This document shows positions 50,727-59,895 of a DNA stretch of 64,000 bases, in pieces. The translations under genes and the position numbers were made by a program. The stretch covers positions 1-64,000 of the forward strand of contig CASFFZ010000003.1 in the NCBI GenBank assembly GCA_949294095.1. Direction: 5' to 3'. The notes under the pieces are model-generated. The model saw only the letters and a program-made list of their open reading frames with translations. It was not told where the DNA came from and ran no database searches. The number at the start of each line of letters is the position of its first letter. Position 1 is the first letter of the stretch. Origin of the DNA: an uncultured bacterium (GTDB taxonomy: Bacteria > Elusimicrobiota > Elusimicrobia > Elusimicrobiales > Elusimicrobiaceae).

Positions 50727-51683
50727 ATGAACAAACTGAAAACCATTTTTTTTGGAACGCCCGCCTTGTCCGTTCCCTATTTAGAACTTTTGCATCAAAT
50801 GACCGACCTGCAGCTGGTCGTTACCCAGGCCGACAAACCCCGCGGCCGCGGAATGGAAATTTCTCCCTGCCCCGTCAAAAAACGCGCCCAGGAACTGGGT
50901 CTGCCGGTACTGTCTCCCGAAAAATTAAAAGACGCTTTTTCCCAAATTGCCGCCGTTCCTTTTGAGCTGGGGGTGGCCGTAGCGTATGGAAAAATTTTCC
51001 GTCCCGATTTTTTGGCTCTTCCCAAACTGGGCATTTTAAATGTACACTTTTCCCTTTTGCCGCACCTGCGCGGCGCCGCCCCGGTACAGCAAGCGCTAAT
51101 CCAAGGATATACACAAACGGGCATTTCCATTTTTTGGATTCGCCCCGGCATGGACGACGGCCCCCTCTTTCTGCAAAAAGAAGCCCCCATCCTGCCGCAG
51201 GACAACGCCCAAACCCTGTTTGAAAAGTTAATCCCGCTGGGGCTTTCGGGCCTGCAAACGGCGCTGGAACAAATCGCCCAAGGAAATCTGGTTCAAATTC
51301 CGCAACAGGGCGAGCCCACCTTGGCGCCCATGCTGCAAAAGGAAGATGCCCTGCTCCGCCCCGCGGAGCTTTCCGCCCAAGCCCTGCACAACCGCGTGCG
51401 CGGCCTGGCCTGCGGCCCCAAGCCAAAAGTCCCCTTTACCCATAACGGCAAAACGGAATGGCTGCAGCTCGTAAAAACGGAAATTTCGTCTTCGCCTGCC
51501 CAGCAAACAGCCGCCCCCGGCACCGTGCTCTGCATTGAAAGAAACCGCGGAATTTTAGTAAAATGTAAAGAAGGAAGTATATGGTTTAACGAAGTACACC
51601 CCGCCGGTAAAAAACCGATGGCGGCCGATGCTTTTGCCAACGGCCGCGGATTAAAACCGGGCGACGGAGCGTTTAGAGAATAA
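50727..51683 (+). CDS. fmt: Methionyl-tRNA formyltransferase
   Basis: Fmt formylates initiator Met-tRNA using 10-formyl-THF. The 318-residue length fits. The N-terminal IFFGTPALSVPYLELL, the folate site LNVHFSLLPHLRGAAPVQQALIQG with catalytic Asn/His/Asp, and the C-terminal domain near 205-300 are present. No ribosome site precedes the ATG; TGT-TAAAAT ends 7 bases before it, so the mRNA may be leaderless. The stop overlaps the PASTA gene start (TAATG). The usual def partner is not adjacent. Confidence 0.95.
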   Translation: MNKLKTIFFGTPALSVPYLELLHQMTDLQLVVTQADKPRGRGMEISPCPVKKRAQELGLPVLSPEKLKDAFSQIAAVPFELGVAVAYGKIFRPDFLALPKLGILNVHFSLLPHLRGAAPVQQALIQGYTQTGISIFWIRPGMDDGPLFLQKEAPILPQDNAQTLFEKLIPLGLSGLQTALEQIAQGNLVQIPQQGEPTLAPMLQKEDALLRPAELSAQALHNRVRGLACGPKPKVPFTHNGKTEWLQLVKTEISSSPAQQTAAPGTVLCIERNRGILVKCKEGSIWFNEVHPAGKKPMAADAFANGRGLKPGDGAFRE

Positions 51684-52684
51684 TGCCTGCTAACAACGAC
51701 CAAAATTTTGAAGACTTTTTAAACAAAGCCAAAACCTCTTCCCGCACCAAGTGGGTGGTGGTGGGCTTAATCGTTTTGTTTTTTGCCGCGCTTATTTTTG
51801 TATCCATAGACTGGGTCTTCGGCGCGATAGTGCACACCCGCAAAGAAGTCTCCGTGCCGGACATTACCAAAAAATCCATTACCCAAGCGTTAAATATGCT
51901 GGCCGCCAACAATTTGGCCATGAAACAAGCCGGGGTGGAGTTTGCCCAAAACGTACCGCCCGGGTCTATTTTGCGTCAAATTCCGTCCGCCGGTTCCACC
52001 GTGCGGGAAGGCCGCGTCATCCGCGTATGGATCAGCCAAGGGGACGAAATGGTGTTCGTTCCCAACATCGTAGGATCCGATTTAAGAAGCGCCCAGCTGG
52101 CCATACGTCAAGCGGGCCTGCTGGTGGACAAGGTGGACAACGCCTATTCGCTGACGTATGAAAAAGGGTTAATCGTGGCCCAAAACCCCAAGCCGGACAG
52201 CATGGTGCAAAAAGGCGAAAAAGTTTCCCTCGTCCTTTCCAACGGCGCCCCGCCCGCCAGTGTGGTGCTGGTGCCCAACTTTAAAAGCAAAAAACTGGCC
52301 GAAGCCACCTTGTGGGCCAGCTCACAAAACATTAATTTAATTATTAAAGAAGATCCGAACTCCGTCTTCCCCAACGGGACTATTGCCGAGCAGCGCCCGG
52401 AGGCGGACAGCCAAATCGCGCCCGGAACCAATTTGGAAGTAATCGTCAGCCGCCGCGCAACGGCCGACAATGAAAAGAGCTATCACCTGCACTACGAAAT
52501 GCCGCAAGGCAAAAATGCCAGCCGCGTGCGTGTCGTGGTGGAAGACGCCACGGGCGAAATGGAAATTATGAACGAAACCAAGCAGCCCGGCTCCAAGATT
52601 GACTTGGAAATCCCCTATACAGACCGCGCGGCCGTACGGGTATTTGTAGACGGCATCTTGGTGCGCGAACGGGAAGTGGAATGA
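51683..52684 (+). CDS. Membrane-anchored PASTA-domain protein
   Basis: The 333-residue protein has a cytosolic N-terminus (1-23), one membrane segment (about 24-45) and three PASTA domains: SVPDITKKSITQALNMLAAN near 57-76, VPNIVGSDLRSAQLAIRQAG near 126-145, and VPNFKSKKLAEATLWASSQ near 195-213. PASTA domains bind muropeptides or peptidoglycan. There is no kinase domain, so it is not a PknB-type protein. A final domain of about 80 residues has no recognised match. It overlaps both fmt and rpe and may act in cell-wall sensing or assembly. Confidence 0.9.
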   Translation: MPANNDQNFEDFLNKAKTSSRTKWVVVGLIVLFFAALIFVSIDWVFGAIVHTRKEVSVPDITKKSITQALNMLAANNLAMKQAGVEFAQNVPPGSILRQIPSAGSTVREGRVIRVWISQGDEMVFVPNIVGSDLRSAQLAIRQAGLLVDKVDNAYSLTYEKGLIVAQNPKPDSMVQKGEKVSLVLSNGAPPASVVLVPNFKSKKLAEATLWASSQNINLIIKEDPNSVFPNGTIAEQRPEADSQIAPGTNLEVIVSRRATADNEKSYHLHYEMPQGKNASRVRVVVEDATGEMEIMNETKQPGSKIDLEIPYTDRAAVRVFVDGILVREREVE

Positions 52685-53376
52685 TGACCCCTTCCAAAAT
52701 GCCTGCCGCAAATGGTAAAATATCTGTTGCGCCTTCTATCTTGTCGGCCGATTTATGGCGTTTGGGAGAAGAAGTACAGCGGGTGCAAAAAGCCGGTGCA
52801 GACTGGCTGCATATAGACGTGATGGACGGGCATTTTGTGCCGAATTTAAGTTTCGGGCCGTCCGTCGTCAGTTCTTTGAAAGGGAAAACCGATTTACCGT
52901 TAGACGTGCATTTGATGGTGGAAGAGCCGATGCTGTTTGTAGAACCTTTTGCCAAAGCCGGCGCCGATTTGCTGACCGTGCATATTGAAGCAAAAGACGA
53001 AATCCCGGCGGTATTGGAAGTAATCAAAAAGCTGGGAGTCAAAACCGGCGTTTCCATCAAACCCAATACCGACCCCGGCCTCTTGGAGCCGCTGCTGGAC
53101 GGATTGGATTTAATTTTAGTAATGAGCGTGTACCCCGGTTTCGGCGGGCAAATTTTTCTGCCGGAAAGCGAAGGACAAATTAAACGGGTACGCGAATTAA
53201 TCGTACGCTCCGGCCGGAACATCTGGCTGGAAGTAGACGGCGGCATCAACCCGCAAACCGCCCCTTTGGCCGTGCAGGCCGGGGCCGATGCGCTGGTAGC
53301 CGGCAGTGCAATTTTTAAAGCCGCGGACCCTGTATTGGCCCTCAAGCAAATCAGACAGGCGGCCCCGGAAATTTAA
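52681..53376 (+). CDS. rpe: Ribulose-phosphate 3-epimerase
   Basis: Rpe interconverts ribulose-5-phosphate and xylulose-5-phosphate in the pentose phosphate pathway. The 231-residue TIM barrel has SVAPSILSADLWRLGEE near 14-30, the metal-binding HIDVMDGHFVPNLSFGP, HLMVEEP, and the phosphate loop VDGGINPQTAPLAVQAGAD. Start options are the ATG at 52681 (overlapping the previous stop) or ATGs slightly downstream; GGGAAG lies upstream. Confidence 0.96.
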   Translation: MMTPSKMPAANGKISVAPSILSADLWRLGEEVQRVQKAGADWLHIDVMDGHFVPNLSFGPSVVSSLKGKTDLPLDVHLMVEEPMLFVEPFAKAGADLLTVHIEAKDEIPAVLEVIKKLGVKTGVSIKPNTDPGLLEPLLDGLDLILVMSVYPGFGGQIFLPESEGQIKRVRELIVRSGRNIWLEVDGGINPQTAPLAVQAGADALVAGSAIFKAADPVLALKQIRQAAPEI

Positions 53377-53384
53377 TTATCAGT

Positions 53385-53406
53385 CTTTTACCGATAAGGG
53401 TAAAAG
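53385..53406 (+). other. Hairpin upstream of rpsP
   Basis: CTTTTACC and GGTAAAAG form a perfect 8-base stem with a six-base loop between rpe and rpsP. It has no following T-run. The rpsP ribosome site AAGGAGAG comes directly after. It may be a processing or protein-binding site. Confidence 0.45.
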
Positions 53407-53424
53407 CATACAAGGAGAGTCATA

Positions 53425-53673
53425 ATGGCAGTAGTTATCAGATTACAAAGAGTGGGCAAAAAATCCCAGCCCCAATACAGAGTGGTAGCGATTGAAAAAT
53501 CCGCCGCGGTGGGCAAGGAAGCCAAAGAAGTGTTGGGCCAGTATCACCCCTGCAACCCGAACGTGGCCGAACAAGTAAAATTGAATATGCCCAGAGTGGA
53601 ATATTGGATGAAAGTAGGCGCCAAGCCTTCTGAAACCGTGGCCAGCTTGATCAAAAAAGCCAGCGCCAAATAA
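53425..53673 (+). CDS. rpsP: 30S ribosomal protein S16
   Basis: The 82-residue protein has the S16 pattern VIRLQRVGKKSQPQYRVVAIEKS, VLGQYHPCNP and a late VEYWMKVGAKPSETVASLI. It helps assemble the 30S body. AAGGAG lies just upstream. It begins the rpsP-khpA-trmD-rplS group, from which rimM is missing. Confidence 0.96.
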   Translation: MAVVIRLQRVGKKSQPQYRVVAIEKSAAVGKEAKEVLGQYHPCNPNVAEQVKLNMPRVEYWMKVGAKPSETVASLIKKASAK

Positions 53674-53688
53674 GTCTGCGGGGCGTTT

Positions 53689-53919
53689 ATGAAAGAACTT
53701 GCCACACTGCTTTTAAAATCGCTTTCTTCCGCACCCGAGAATGTGGTGGTGGAAGAGCGAGTGGAGCAGAATAAAGTTTATCTGTCCACCAAGGTGGACG
53801 CCGCCGACAAAGGTAAAGTAATTGGGAAAGACGGCTGCATTATTAAAGCCGTACGCACGGTGTTAAATGCCGCGGCCGCCAAACAGGACAAGAAAGTTAC
53901 CTTGAAGTTGGAAGATTAA
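53689..53919 (+). CDS. khpA: KH-domain RNA-binding protein KhpA
   Basis: The 76-residue protein is a small KH-domain protein (YlqC/KhpA): the core KGKVIGKDGCIIKAVRTVLNAAAA near 42-65 contains the GxxG loop (GKDG). It binds RNA and often partners KhpB/Jag. It follows rpsP by 15 bases and its stop overlaps the trmD start as TAATG. Confidence 0.93.
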   Translation: MKELATLLLKSLSSAPENVVVEERVEQNKVYLSTKVDAADKGKVIGKDGCIIKAVRTVLNAAAAKQDKKVTLKLED

Positions 53920-54635
53920 TGAAAATAGACGTTATCACCGCTTTTGAGGAAATGATAGACAACACGCTCTCCCACAGCATTGTCGGACGGGCGAGAAAAG
54001 CGGGGATAATCAAATTGGGAACGCTCAGCCCTCGCGCGTTTGCCGAGGACAAGCATAAAACCATTGATGACCGTCCCTACGGCGGCGGCCCGGGAATGCT
54101 GATGAAAGCGGAACCGCTTTACCAGGCTATTTCCAAGCTGCGCAAAAAAGGATCGTACGTCATATTAACCAGCCCGCGCGGCCAAGTGTTTAACCAGGAA
54201 CTGGCTAAAAAACTGGCCAAAAAGCGCCACCTGATTTTTGTGTGCGGGCATTACGAAGGGATAGACGCAAGGATTTATCCCGAGGTGGATTTGGAAGTAT
54301 CATTGGGCGATTTTATTCTTACCGGCGGCGAACTTGCGGCCTGCGTGATGATAGACGCCATTACCCGTTTGCGTCCGGGGACTTTCAAGAAAGAAGGCGT
54401 AACGTCTTCGGAGTCGTTTGAAGGGCATTTGCTGGAAGCTCCGCAATATACGCGGCCGGAAGTATGGCGCGGGCGGAAAGTGCCGGCGGTGCTTTTAAAC
54501 GGAAACCATAAAGAAATAGAAGCGTGGAAACACGAACAAGCTTTAGCATTAACCAAACAGTTAAGACCCGATTTGCTTGAAAACGCCTCTCTAAAGCCAA
54601 AAAAGGTCCAAAAGAAAAAGATTCGGAGGAAGTAA
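53919..54635 (+). CDS. trmD: tRNA (guanine-N1)-methyltransferase TrmD
   Basis: TrmD methylates G37 of tRNAs with a following G, preventing frameshifts. The 238-residue length is normal. Motifs: [22 protein letters not shown], the knotted SAM site [12 protein letters not shown] and [15 protein letters not shown]. It directly follows khpA where rimM would normally sit, and rplS begins 5 bases after its stop. Confidence 0.97.
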   Translation: MKIDVITAFEEMIDNTLSHSIVGRARKAGIIKLGTLSPRAFAEDKHKTIDDRPYGGGPGMLMKAEPLYQAISKLRKKGSYVILTSPRGQVFNQELAKKLAKKRHLIFVCGHYEGIDARIYPEVDLEVSLGDFILTGGELAACVMIDAITRLRPGTFKKEGVTSSESFEGHLLEAPQYTRPEVWRGRKVPAVLLNGNHKEIEAWKHEQALALTKQLRPDLLENASLKPKKVQKKKIRRK

Positions 54636-54640
54636 GTTTT

Positions 54641-55042
54641 ATGAATATCAACGAAATTAAACACAATCTCAAAACCAATATTCCGGTTTTCAAAGCCGGC
54701 GACACCGTCAGAGTCAAAGTCAAAGTAGTCGAAGGCGACAACGAAAGACTCCAAGCTTTTGACGGCGTAGTCATCGCCCGCAGAGGAAGCGGAATCAGCG
54801 AAACGTTCACCGTACGCAAAATTTCGTTCGGCGTAGGGGTGGAACGCATTTTCCCGATTCACTCCCCCCGCGTGGACAGCATTGAAGTACTCAAAGTCGG
54901 CAAGGTCAGAAGAGCCAAGCTTAACTACTTGACCAAACTCTCCGGTAAAGCCGCCCGCTTGCAGGAACTGAAAAAAGTAGTTCCCGCCACGGGTGAAGCC
55001 GAGGCTCCGGCCGCCGAACCTGCCAAAGAAGAGGCGAAATAG
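54641..55042 (+). CDS. rplS: 50S ribosomal protein L19
   Basis: The 133-residue protein shows [32 protein letters not shown] and [31 protein letters not shown], the L19 pattern. The C-terminal extension of about 20 residues is rich in Glu, Ala and Pro. GGAGG precedes the ATG. A strong terminator follows. Confidence 0.97.
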   Translation: MNINEIKHNLKTNIPVFKAGDTVRVKVKVVEGDNERLQAFDGVVIARRGSGISETFTVRKISFGVGVERIFPIHSPRVDSIEVLKVGKVRRAKLNYLTKLSGKAARLQELKKVVPATGEAEAPAAEPAKEEAK

Positions 55043-55074
55043 TTATCCTCACGGAATAACAAACTCCGAACATA

Positions 55075-55107
55075 CCCCCGCGGTTACTAGTCCCGCGGGG
55101 GTTTTTT
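55075..55107 (+). terminator. Rho-independent terminator after rplS
   Basis: CCCCCGCGG (55075-55083) pairs with CCGCGGGGG (55093-55101) and is followed by TTTTTT. Confidence 0.92.
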
Positions 55108-55230
55108 ATGCGGGGCGGAGGAAAGCGGCCACGGCCCCATCGGCCGGCCGCGGGCGTCTGGTAAAGCCGCCCGCCCCAGACCCAGAGGGGGCTAGGTCTT
55201 TTGGCCCTTTTCTCCGGGTGTTTTCTAAGT
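55108..55230. other. GC-rich structured spacer
   Basis: About 120 bases of unusually high GC with several possible stems, such as CGGCC/GGCCG arms around 55130-55160 and GTCTGG with CCAGAC around 55163-55190. No gene is seen. It might be a structured RNA or simply spacer; the sequence GAGGAAAG recalls a motif of RNase P RNA, but the rest does not fit. Confidence 0.35.
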
Positions 55231-55242
55231 TAAGATATGAAT

Positions 55243-56511
55243 ATGAAAACATTTTCCTCGGTTCGGCTCACTTCGTGTTTACTGGCGCTGTTGTTAACGG
55301 CGCAGCCGGCGGTATACGCCCAAAAACTTTCCCGCAAAGCGTTGCGCGCCTTACGGGCGCAGGAAGCGGCAGAAATTAAAAAAATGGCCGATTTGGCGGC
55401 GGAAGCTTCCTCCAGCAACGCGGCCTTCCGCGCGCTGCAAGGCACGACATTGGCCGAAATACATGCCGCCTCCCGTTTCTCCAAAAACGCGGGTGATCCC
55501 CGTTCCAAGAAATCGCGCCAACGCTTTTTTGAGAACCAGGGCAAACTCGTCAGCGCCGAAGAAATCCGCCAAGCCGTCCACATTTCCGTCCCCGCGGCGG
55601 CGCACGGCAAGAAAAAACGCCTTCCTTTTGATCCGCTTAAAAAAGTGCATCAATTGGTAAAATCGGAAAAAAATCCCTTAAAAGCCCTCCGCGCCCTCCA
55701 CCAATTGGAAGACAACCACAAAGGTTATTTTTTCTTTTCTTTGTTTGCCAGCAGTTATTACGGCAACCATTTTTCCGTCCTCACGCCCCATTTAAAAGAA
55801 TTGTTTAAAAAAATAGAAAGCCTGCATAACCATGCCTTAGAAGTGCGTGTGGTAAAGCGGATGCGCTTCCTGGCCGACAACCGGGATTACTTCCGCGCCG
55901 CCTTTGCCCCGAACATTCCCAAACAGGGCATGCGCATTCGCTACACCAAAGACATTGCCAAATTAACGCCAGACGGTTTTAACTCCCGAAATTTGGTTTT
56001 TTCTTTTGAGCGGAAAATGAACCCCGGCCAAAACAATGCCTCCATTCGCCACATCAACGCCCACAGCACTTTCCCCGTGGGGAAAGACAAAGTTTTTCCC
56101 ATCTATCAGTATAACGGCCCCTACGAATACCTGCCCCTTTTGTACCGTTATTTGTTAAACGGGAATCATCCCAAGAAAGAGCTTACCGTAATTCTGGACA
56201 AAAAAGCCAAAGCCATGGCTATTTATAACGAAGACAAAACCCTGTGGCTGCGCATCACGCCGCATGAATACTCTTTTCCGGAGCGGCTGCACCTGCACTT
56301 AAACGAAATACGTACGGCGGAAATAGAAACGCTGTTAGGGCTTGTGCAAGAGGAAACGGTCAATTTCAATTTGTCCATTCCGCTGGCGCCGCCGGCTAAT
56401 TTGCCCTCGCATAACCGCAGCGAATTTTTATACAACGAAATGATTCTTAAACCCGTGCAGCACTTTAAGGGAAATGCACGTATCAAAATTATAGAGCGCG
56501 ATATTTTCTAG
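55243..56511 (+). CDS. Secreted protein of unknown function
   Basis: The start is ATG 55243 or, two codons earlier, 55237; TAAGAT lies 6 bases before the former and no ribosome site is seen. The 422-residue product has a signal peptide (about 1-26, ending PAVYAQ). The N-terminal third is helical and Ala/Arg/Lys-rich; the rest contains many aromatic and basic residues, with segments such as FSVLTPHLKELFKK and LHLHLNEIRTAEIE. No recognised domain. It is a single gene between rplS and rnhB. Confidence 0.75.
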   Translation: MKTFSSVRLTSCLLALLLTAQPAVYAQKLSRKALRALRAQEAAEIKKMADLAAEASSSNAAFRALQGTTLAEIHAASRFSKNAGDPRSKKSRQRFFENQGKLVSAEEIRQAVHISVPAAAHGKKKRLPFDPLKKVHQLVKSEKNPLKALRALHQLEDNHKGYFFFSLFASSYYGNHFSVLTPHLKELFKKIESLHNHALEVRVVKRMRFLADNRDYFRAAFAPNIPKQGMRIRYTKDIAKLTPDGFNSRNLVFSFERKMNPGQNNASIRHINAHSTFPVGKDKVFPIYQYNGPYEYLPLLYRYLLNGNHPKKELTVILDKKAKAMAIYNEDKTLWLRITPHEYSFPERLHLHLNEIRTAEIETLLGLVQEETVNFNLSIPLAPPANLPSHNRSEFLYNEMILKPVQHFKGNARIKIIERDIF

Positions 56512-56552
56512 CAATCCGCTAAGACGGGTTCAATTCGTGATATAATACATTT

Positions 56553-57194
56553 ATGTCCACACCTCTGCAAGATTTTGATAAAAAACAAGCTATCCGCTTA
56601 GAAGCTAATTTTATTGTAGGCATTGACGAAGCCGGCCGCGGCCCGCTGGCCGGCCCGGTGGTAGCCTGCGCCTGTTTTATTCCCCCCTCCATGGTTCCCA
56701 ATTTTGAGGAAGTAAACGACAGCAAACAGCTGACGGAAAAAAAGCGGGAAAAGCTGTACCGGCAGCTTTGCGGCGGCGGGATTGCCTACGGCATCGGCTT
56801 TGCCTCGGCGGCGGAAATAGACCGGCTGAACATTTTGCAGGCCACGTTTCTGGCCATGCGCCGCGCCGCTTATAAATTTTCCAATTTGCCCGATTCGGTG
56901 GCGTTAATAGACGGCCCCTACCCCGCCGCCGGCCTTGCCATGCGCCAAGAGCCCGTAGTGGACGGAGACGCCAAATCGCTCGCGATTGCGGCAGCCAGCA
57001 TTATTGCCAAAGTAACCCGGGATCATTATATGAATATCTTGGACAAACTCTACCCCGGCTACGGGTTTGCCGGCCACAAAGGCTACGGCACCGCCAAACA
57101 CCTGCAGGCCCTGCGCACGCTGGGGCCTTGCCGGGAGCACCGCCGCAGTTTTGCCCCGGTCAGCAAATTGCTAAACCATCCCGTTTTGCCATGA
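56553..57194 (+). CDS. rnhB: Ribonuclease HII
   Basis: RNase HII removes ribonucleotides from DNA and cuts RNA in RNA-DNA hybrids. The 213-residue protein has the type-2 pattern VGIDEAGRGPLAGPVVACA near 22-40 with the DE pair, a later VALIDGPY aspartate, and the DHYMNILDKLYPGYGFAGHKGYGTAKH region. TGA-TATAAT ends 6 bases before the ATG and no ribosome site is seen. It overlaps yraN by 4 bases. Confidence 0.95.
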   Translation: MSTPLQDFDKKQAIRLEANFIVGIDEAGRGPLAGPVVACACFIPPSMVPNFEEVNDSKQLTEKKREKLYRQLCGGGIAYGIGFASAAEIDRLNILQATFLAMRRAAYKFSNLPDSVALIDGPYPAAGLAMRQEPVVDGDAKSLAIAAASIIAKVTRDHYMNILDKLYPGYGFAGHKGYGTAKHLQALRTLGPCREHRRSFAPVSKLLNHPVLP

Positions 57195-57550
57195 ACACCA
57201 CCTTGAAAGGAAAATCCGGCGAAGACAGAGCGGCCCGTTTTTTACAGCAGGCCGGCTGCCGGATTTTGGAGCGGAATTTTTCCGCCCGCGGGGGTGAAAT
57301 AGACGTAATCGCGGCAGACGGCAACACCCTCGTTTTTGCCGAAGTAAAAACCCGCTCTTACCAAGCGTTTGGCGGCCCGCTGGCGGCCGTTACCCCCGCC
57401 AAACAAAAACGAATTGCCCAAACGGCCCTGCAGTATGTGCAGGAAAGGGGTTTAAAATTTGATAGTATAAGATTTGATGTGCTGTGCGTTTTGCCGGATC
57501 GGATTGAACACATTCCCAATGCCTTCTTTCCGCCCCGCACAACGTTATAA
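57191..57550 (+). CDS. yraN: YraN-family (UPF0102) nuclease-like protein
   Basis: The start at 57191 (MNTTLKGKSGEDRAARFLQQ) forms an ATGA overlap with rnhB. The 119-residue protein has the restriction-endonuclease-like core CRILERNFSARGGEIDVIA-x-VFAEVKTRS with E-D-ExK active-site residues. Its cellular role is not established; it commonly neighbours rnhB, as here. Confidence 0.93.
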   Translation: MNTTLKGKSGEDRAARFLQQAGCRILERNFSARGGEIDVIAADGNTLVFAEVKTRSYQAFGGPLAAVTPAKQKRIAQTALQYVQERGLKFDSIRFDVLCVLPDRIEHIPNAFFPPRTTL

Positions 57551-57571
57551 AATTCCTGACGGAGGAAAATT

Positions 57572-58393
57572 ATGACCCAACTGGCGCAAGTAAAAAAAGC
57601 AGCCGCTTTTTTAAACAAAAAAACAAAAAATTTTAAACCGGAAATCGCCTTAATCACGGGTTCCGGCCTGGCGGGTTCCATCCCCCCCTTGGAAAAAGAA
57701 ATCAAAATTCCGTATTCGTCCATTCCCGGCTTTTTGCAAAGCACCGTGCCGGGGCACAGCGGCAATTTAATTTTCGGCGTCTACAAAGGGCGCAAGCTGG
57801 TAGTCATGCAGGGGCGCTTTCACTATTATGAAGGCCACCCGATGAAGGATTTGGCCATTTCCATCCGCACGCTAAAACTGCTGGGCGTGGAAAAATTGCT
57901 TGTGTCGGCGGCGGTAGGGTCTATGGATTTAAAACTCAAACCCGGCTCGCTGTGCGTTTTGAAAGACCACATTAACTTTATGTGCAACAACCCGCTCATC
58001 GGCAACCACGACCCGGCGTTTGGGCCGATGTTTTTTGATTTGTCCGAAGCGTACGACAAGACCATGCGCAAAACCGCGCTCGCGGCCGCCAAAAAAGTGG
58101 GCGTTACCGCGGGGGAAGGTGTGTATTTGGCGGCCACCGGGCCCAACTTTGAAACGCCGGCGGAAATCCAAATGTTTAAAAAATGGGGCGCGACTGTGGT
58201 GGGCATGTCCGTCGTGCCGGAAGTGTTGGTGGCGCGGCAGTGCGGCATCAGCGTATTGGGGCTTGCGTGGGTAAGCAATATGGGCTGCGGCATTGAAAAG
58301 AAGCCGCTTTCCCATGCGCAAACCATCAGCGAAACCAAAAAGATTGAAGGAAAGTTCAAAAAACTGTTGGAAATTCTGTTTGTAAAGTTATAA
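57572..58393 (+). CDS. punA: Purine nucleoside phosphorylase (class I)
   Basis: The enzyme splits purine nucleosides with phosphate for salvage. The 273-residue protein has ITGSGLAGSIP, GHSGNLIFGVYKGRKLVVMQGRFHYYEG, the phosphate loop VSAAVGSM, and the purine-site MSVVPEVLVARQCGISVLGLAWVSN. GGAGG precedes the start. It ends at a hairpin terminator that touches the next gene's start. Confidence 0.94.
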   Translation: MTQLAQVKKAAAFLNKKTKNFKPEIALITGSGLAGSIPPLEKEIKIPYSSIPGFLQSTVPGHSGNLIFGVYKGRKLVVMQGRFHYYEGHPMKDLAISIRTLKLLGVEKLLVSAAVGSMDLKLKPGSLCVLKDHINFMCNNPLIGNHDPAFGPMFFDLSEAYDKTMRKTALAAAKKVGVTAGEGVYLAATGPNFETPAEIQMFKKWGATVVGMSVVPEVLVARQCGISVLGLAWVSNMGCGIEKKPLSHAQTISETKKIEGKFKKLLEILFVKL

Positions 58394-58399
58394 CACGCT

Positions 58400-58441
58400 C
58401 CGCGCGGCAGTTTCCTGCAGGGGCTGCCGCGCGGTTTTTTT
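58400..58441 (+). terminator. Strong terminator abutting the flippase start codon
   Basis: CCGCGCGGCAG and CTGCCGCGCGG form a perfect 11-base stem (58400-58410 and 58424-58434) followed by seven T. Only four bases separate the T-run from the flippase ATG at 58446, and no ribosome site exists. Confidence 0.9.
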
Positions 58442-58445
58442 GATT

Positions 58446-59894
58446 ATGGCAAACCTCAAACGACTGGGCAAAGAAACGTTGATTTACGGCACGTCTACGG
58501 TGCTGGCGCGGCTGCTTAATTTTTGTCTGGTTCCTTTTTACACCTACTATTTGCTGCCTGCCGAATACGGCGTCATCGCCACGACATTTGCCGTGGTGGC
58601 GCTGCTGAATGTGATTTTTTTGTTCGGTATGGATCAAAGCTACCTGCGTTTTGCCAGCGAACGGGAAAACAAGGCGGAAGTATTCCAGCATTGTTTTTAC
58701 GGCGTGCTGGCCAACGGGGCGGTGCTGTCGGTCTTATTATGGGTATTTGCAAAACCGTTTGCGGGGCTGATCGGAATCGGCGCCCAGCATATGCACATTA
58801 TCCATTTAGCCGTATGGGTATTGTTTTTGGATGTACTGAATATGATCCCGTTTACCAAGCTGCGCCTGGAGCGGCGGCCATGGTATTTTGCCGGCGTGCG
58901 GACGGTTTCCATCATCGTCAATGTATTGGGAAATATCGTTTTTATCGCGTACCTGCATAAAGGGATCGCCTCTATTTTATGGGCCAATATCTTTGGATCG
59001 CTGGCGTCTCTTATCCTGCTGTCGCCCGTGGTATGGGGCGAGCTTACCCAAACCCCCTTTCGCATCAGCCGTGCGCTTTATAAAGACATGCTGCGCTTTG
59101 CCTGGCCGTTTGTGCCGGCCGGGCTGGCCAGCTTGCTTATTAGCGTGATTGACAAGCCGATCTTGGTTCATTTGGCGGGGCTGGAACAGGTGGGCGTGTA
59201 TCAGGCCAATTTTAAAATCGGCGTATTTATGATGCTCTTGGTATCCATGTTTGACCAAGCCTGGCGGCCGTTTTTTCTGGTTCATGCCAAAGAACCCGAC
59301 GCAAAAGAAACCTACGCCAAAGTACTTTCGGCCTTTTTTGCCGTGGGCAGCTGGTTTTTGCTGGGGCTCGCCTTGCTGATGCCCCCTATCATACAGAGCA
59401 ATCTTTTTGGCGATTTTCACATCATCAGCCCTTCCTACTGGGGCGGGCTTTCCGTCATTCCGCTGGTGCTGACGGGGTATTTTTTCTACGGGCTGTACAT
59501 TAATTTTATGGTGGGCCCGGTGCTGACCAAAAAAACGCGTGTTCTGATGTGGATTACGCTCTTGGGCGCGGCCGTCAGCATTACGACCAACCTGTTGTTG
59601 GTGCCGCATATCGGCATTAGAGGCGCAGGCTGGGCGGTGGCGCTTAGCTATGCGGCCATGGCGGGGGCGCTGTTTTGCTTTACTAAAAAGGTCTACCCGA
59701 TTGCCTATGAATACAAAAAATTGGCCGCAATGGGGCTTGCGTGTGTGGCCACGGCGGGCGTTTCCTATGCTTGCAGCGGCTGCAGCGGCTGGACGCCCTT
59801 AGGCGTGAAAATACTGCTTCTTACGCTATACCCCTTATGGATGTTTCTTATTTTGCGCGGACAGAAAGCGGCCGCTCCTTCGGTTTTATCGTAA
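58446..59894 (+). CDS. Polysaccharide/lipid-linked sugar flippase (MATE/Wzx-like)
   Basis: The 482-residue protein has about 14 membrane segments in the Wzx/MviN-like arrangement, opening with LKRLGKETLIYGTSTVLARLLNFCLVPFYTYYL, a typical polysaccharide biosynthesis (PF01943-like) start. It probably flips lipid-linked sugars across the inner membrane, fitting the nearby WecA/TagO-type transferase and the sugar cluster elsewhere in the window. I use ATG 58446, not TTG 58440. It begins directly after a terminator with no ribosome site, so its expression needs readthrough or a hidden promoter. Confidence 0.85.
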   Translation: MANLKRLGKETLIYGTSTVLARLLNFCLVPFYTYYLLPAEYGVIATTFAVVALLNVIFLFGMDQSYLRFASERENKAEVFQHCFYGVLANGAVLSVLLWVFAKPFAGLIGIGAQHMHIIHLAVWVLFLDVLNMIPFTKLRLERRPWYFAGVRTVSIIVNVLGNIVFIAYLHKGIASILWANIFGSLASLILLSPVVWGELTQTPFRISRALYKDMLRFAWPFVPAGLASLLISVIDKPILVHLAGLEQVGVYQANFKIGVFMMLLVSMFDQAWRPFFLVHAKEPDAKETYAKVLSAFFAVGSWFLLGLALLMPPIIQSNLFGDFHIISPSYWGGLSVIPLVLTGYFFYGLYINFMVGPVLTKKTRVLMWITLLGAAVSITTNLLLVPHIGIRGAGWAVALSYAAMAGALFCFTKKVYPIAYEYKKLAAMGLACVATAGVSYACSGCSGWTPLGVKILLLTLYPLWMFLILRGQKAAAPSVLS

Positions 59895-59895
59895 T

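Noticed and set aside
55108..55230. Possible RNase P RNA because of GAGGAAAG
   Set aside because: The region is only about 120 bases and lacks the rest of the conserved core; it is better called an unexplained GC-rich spacer.
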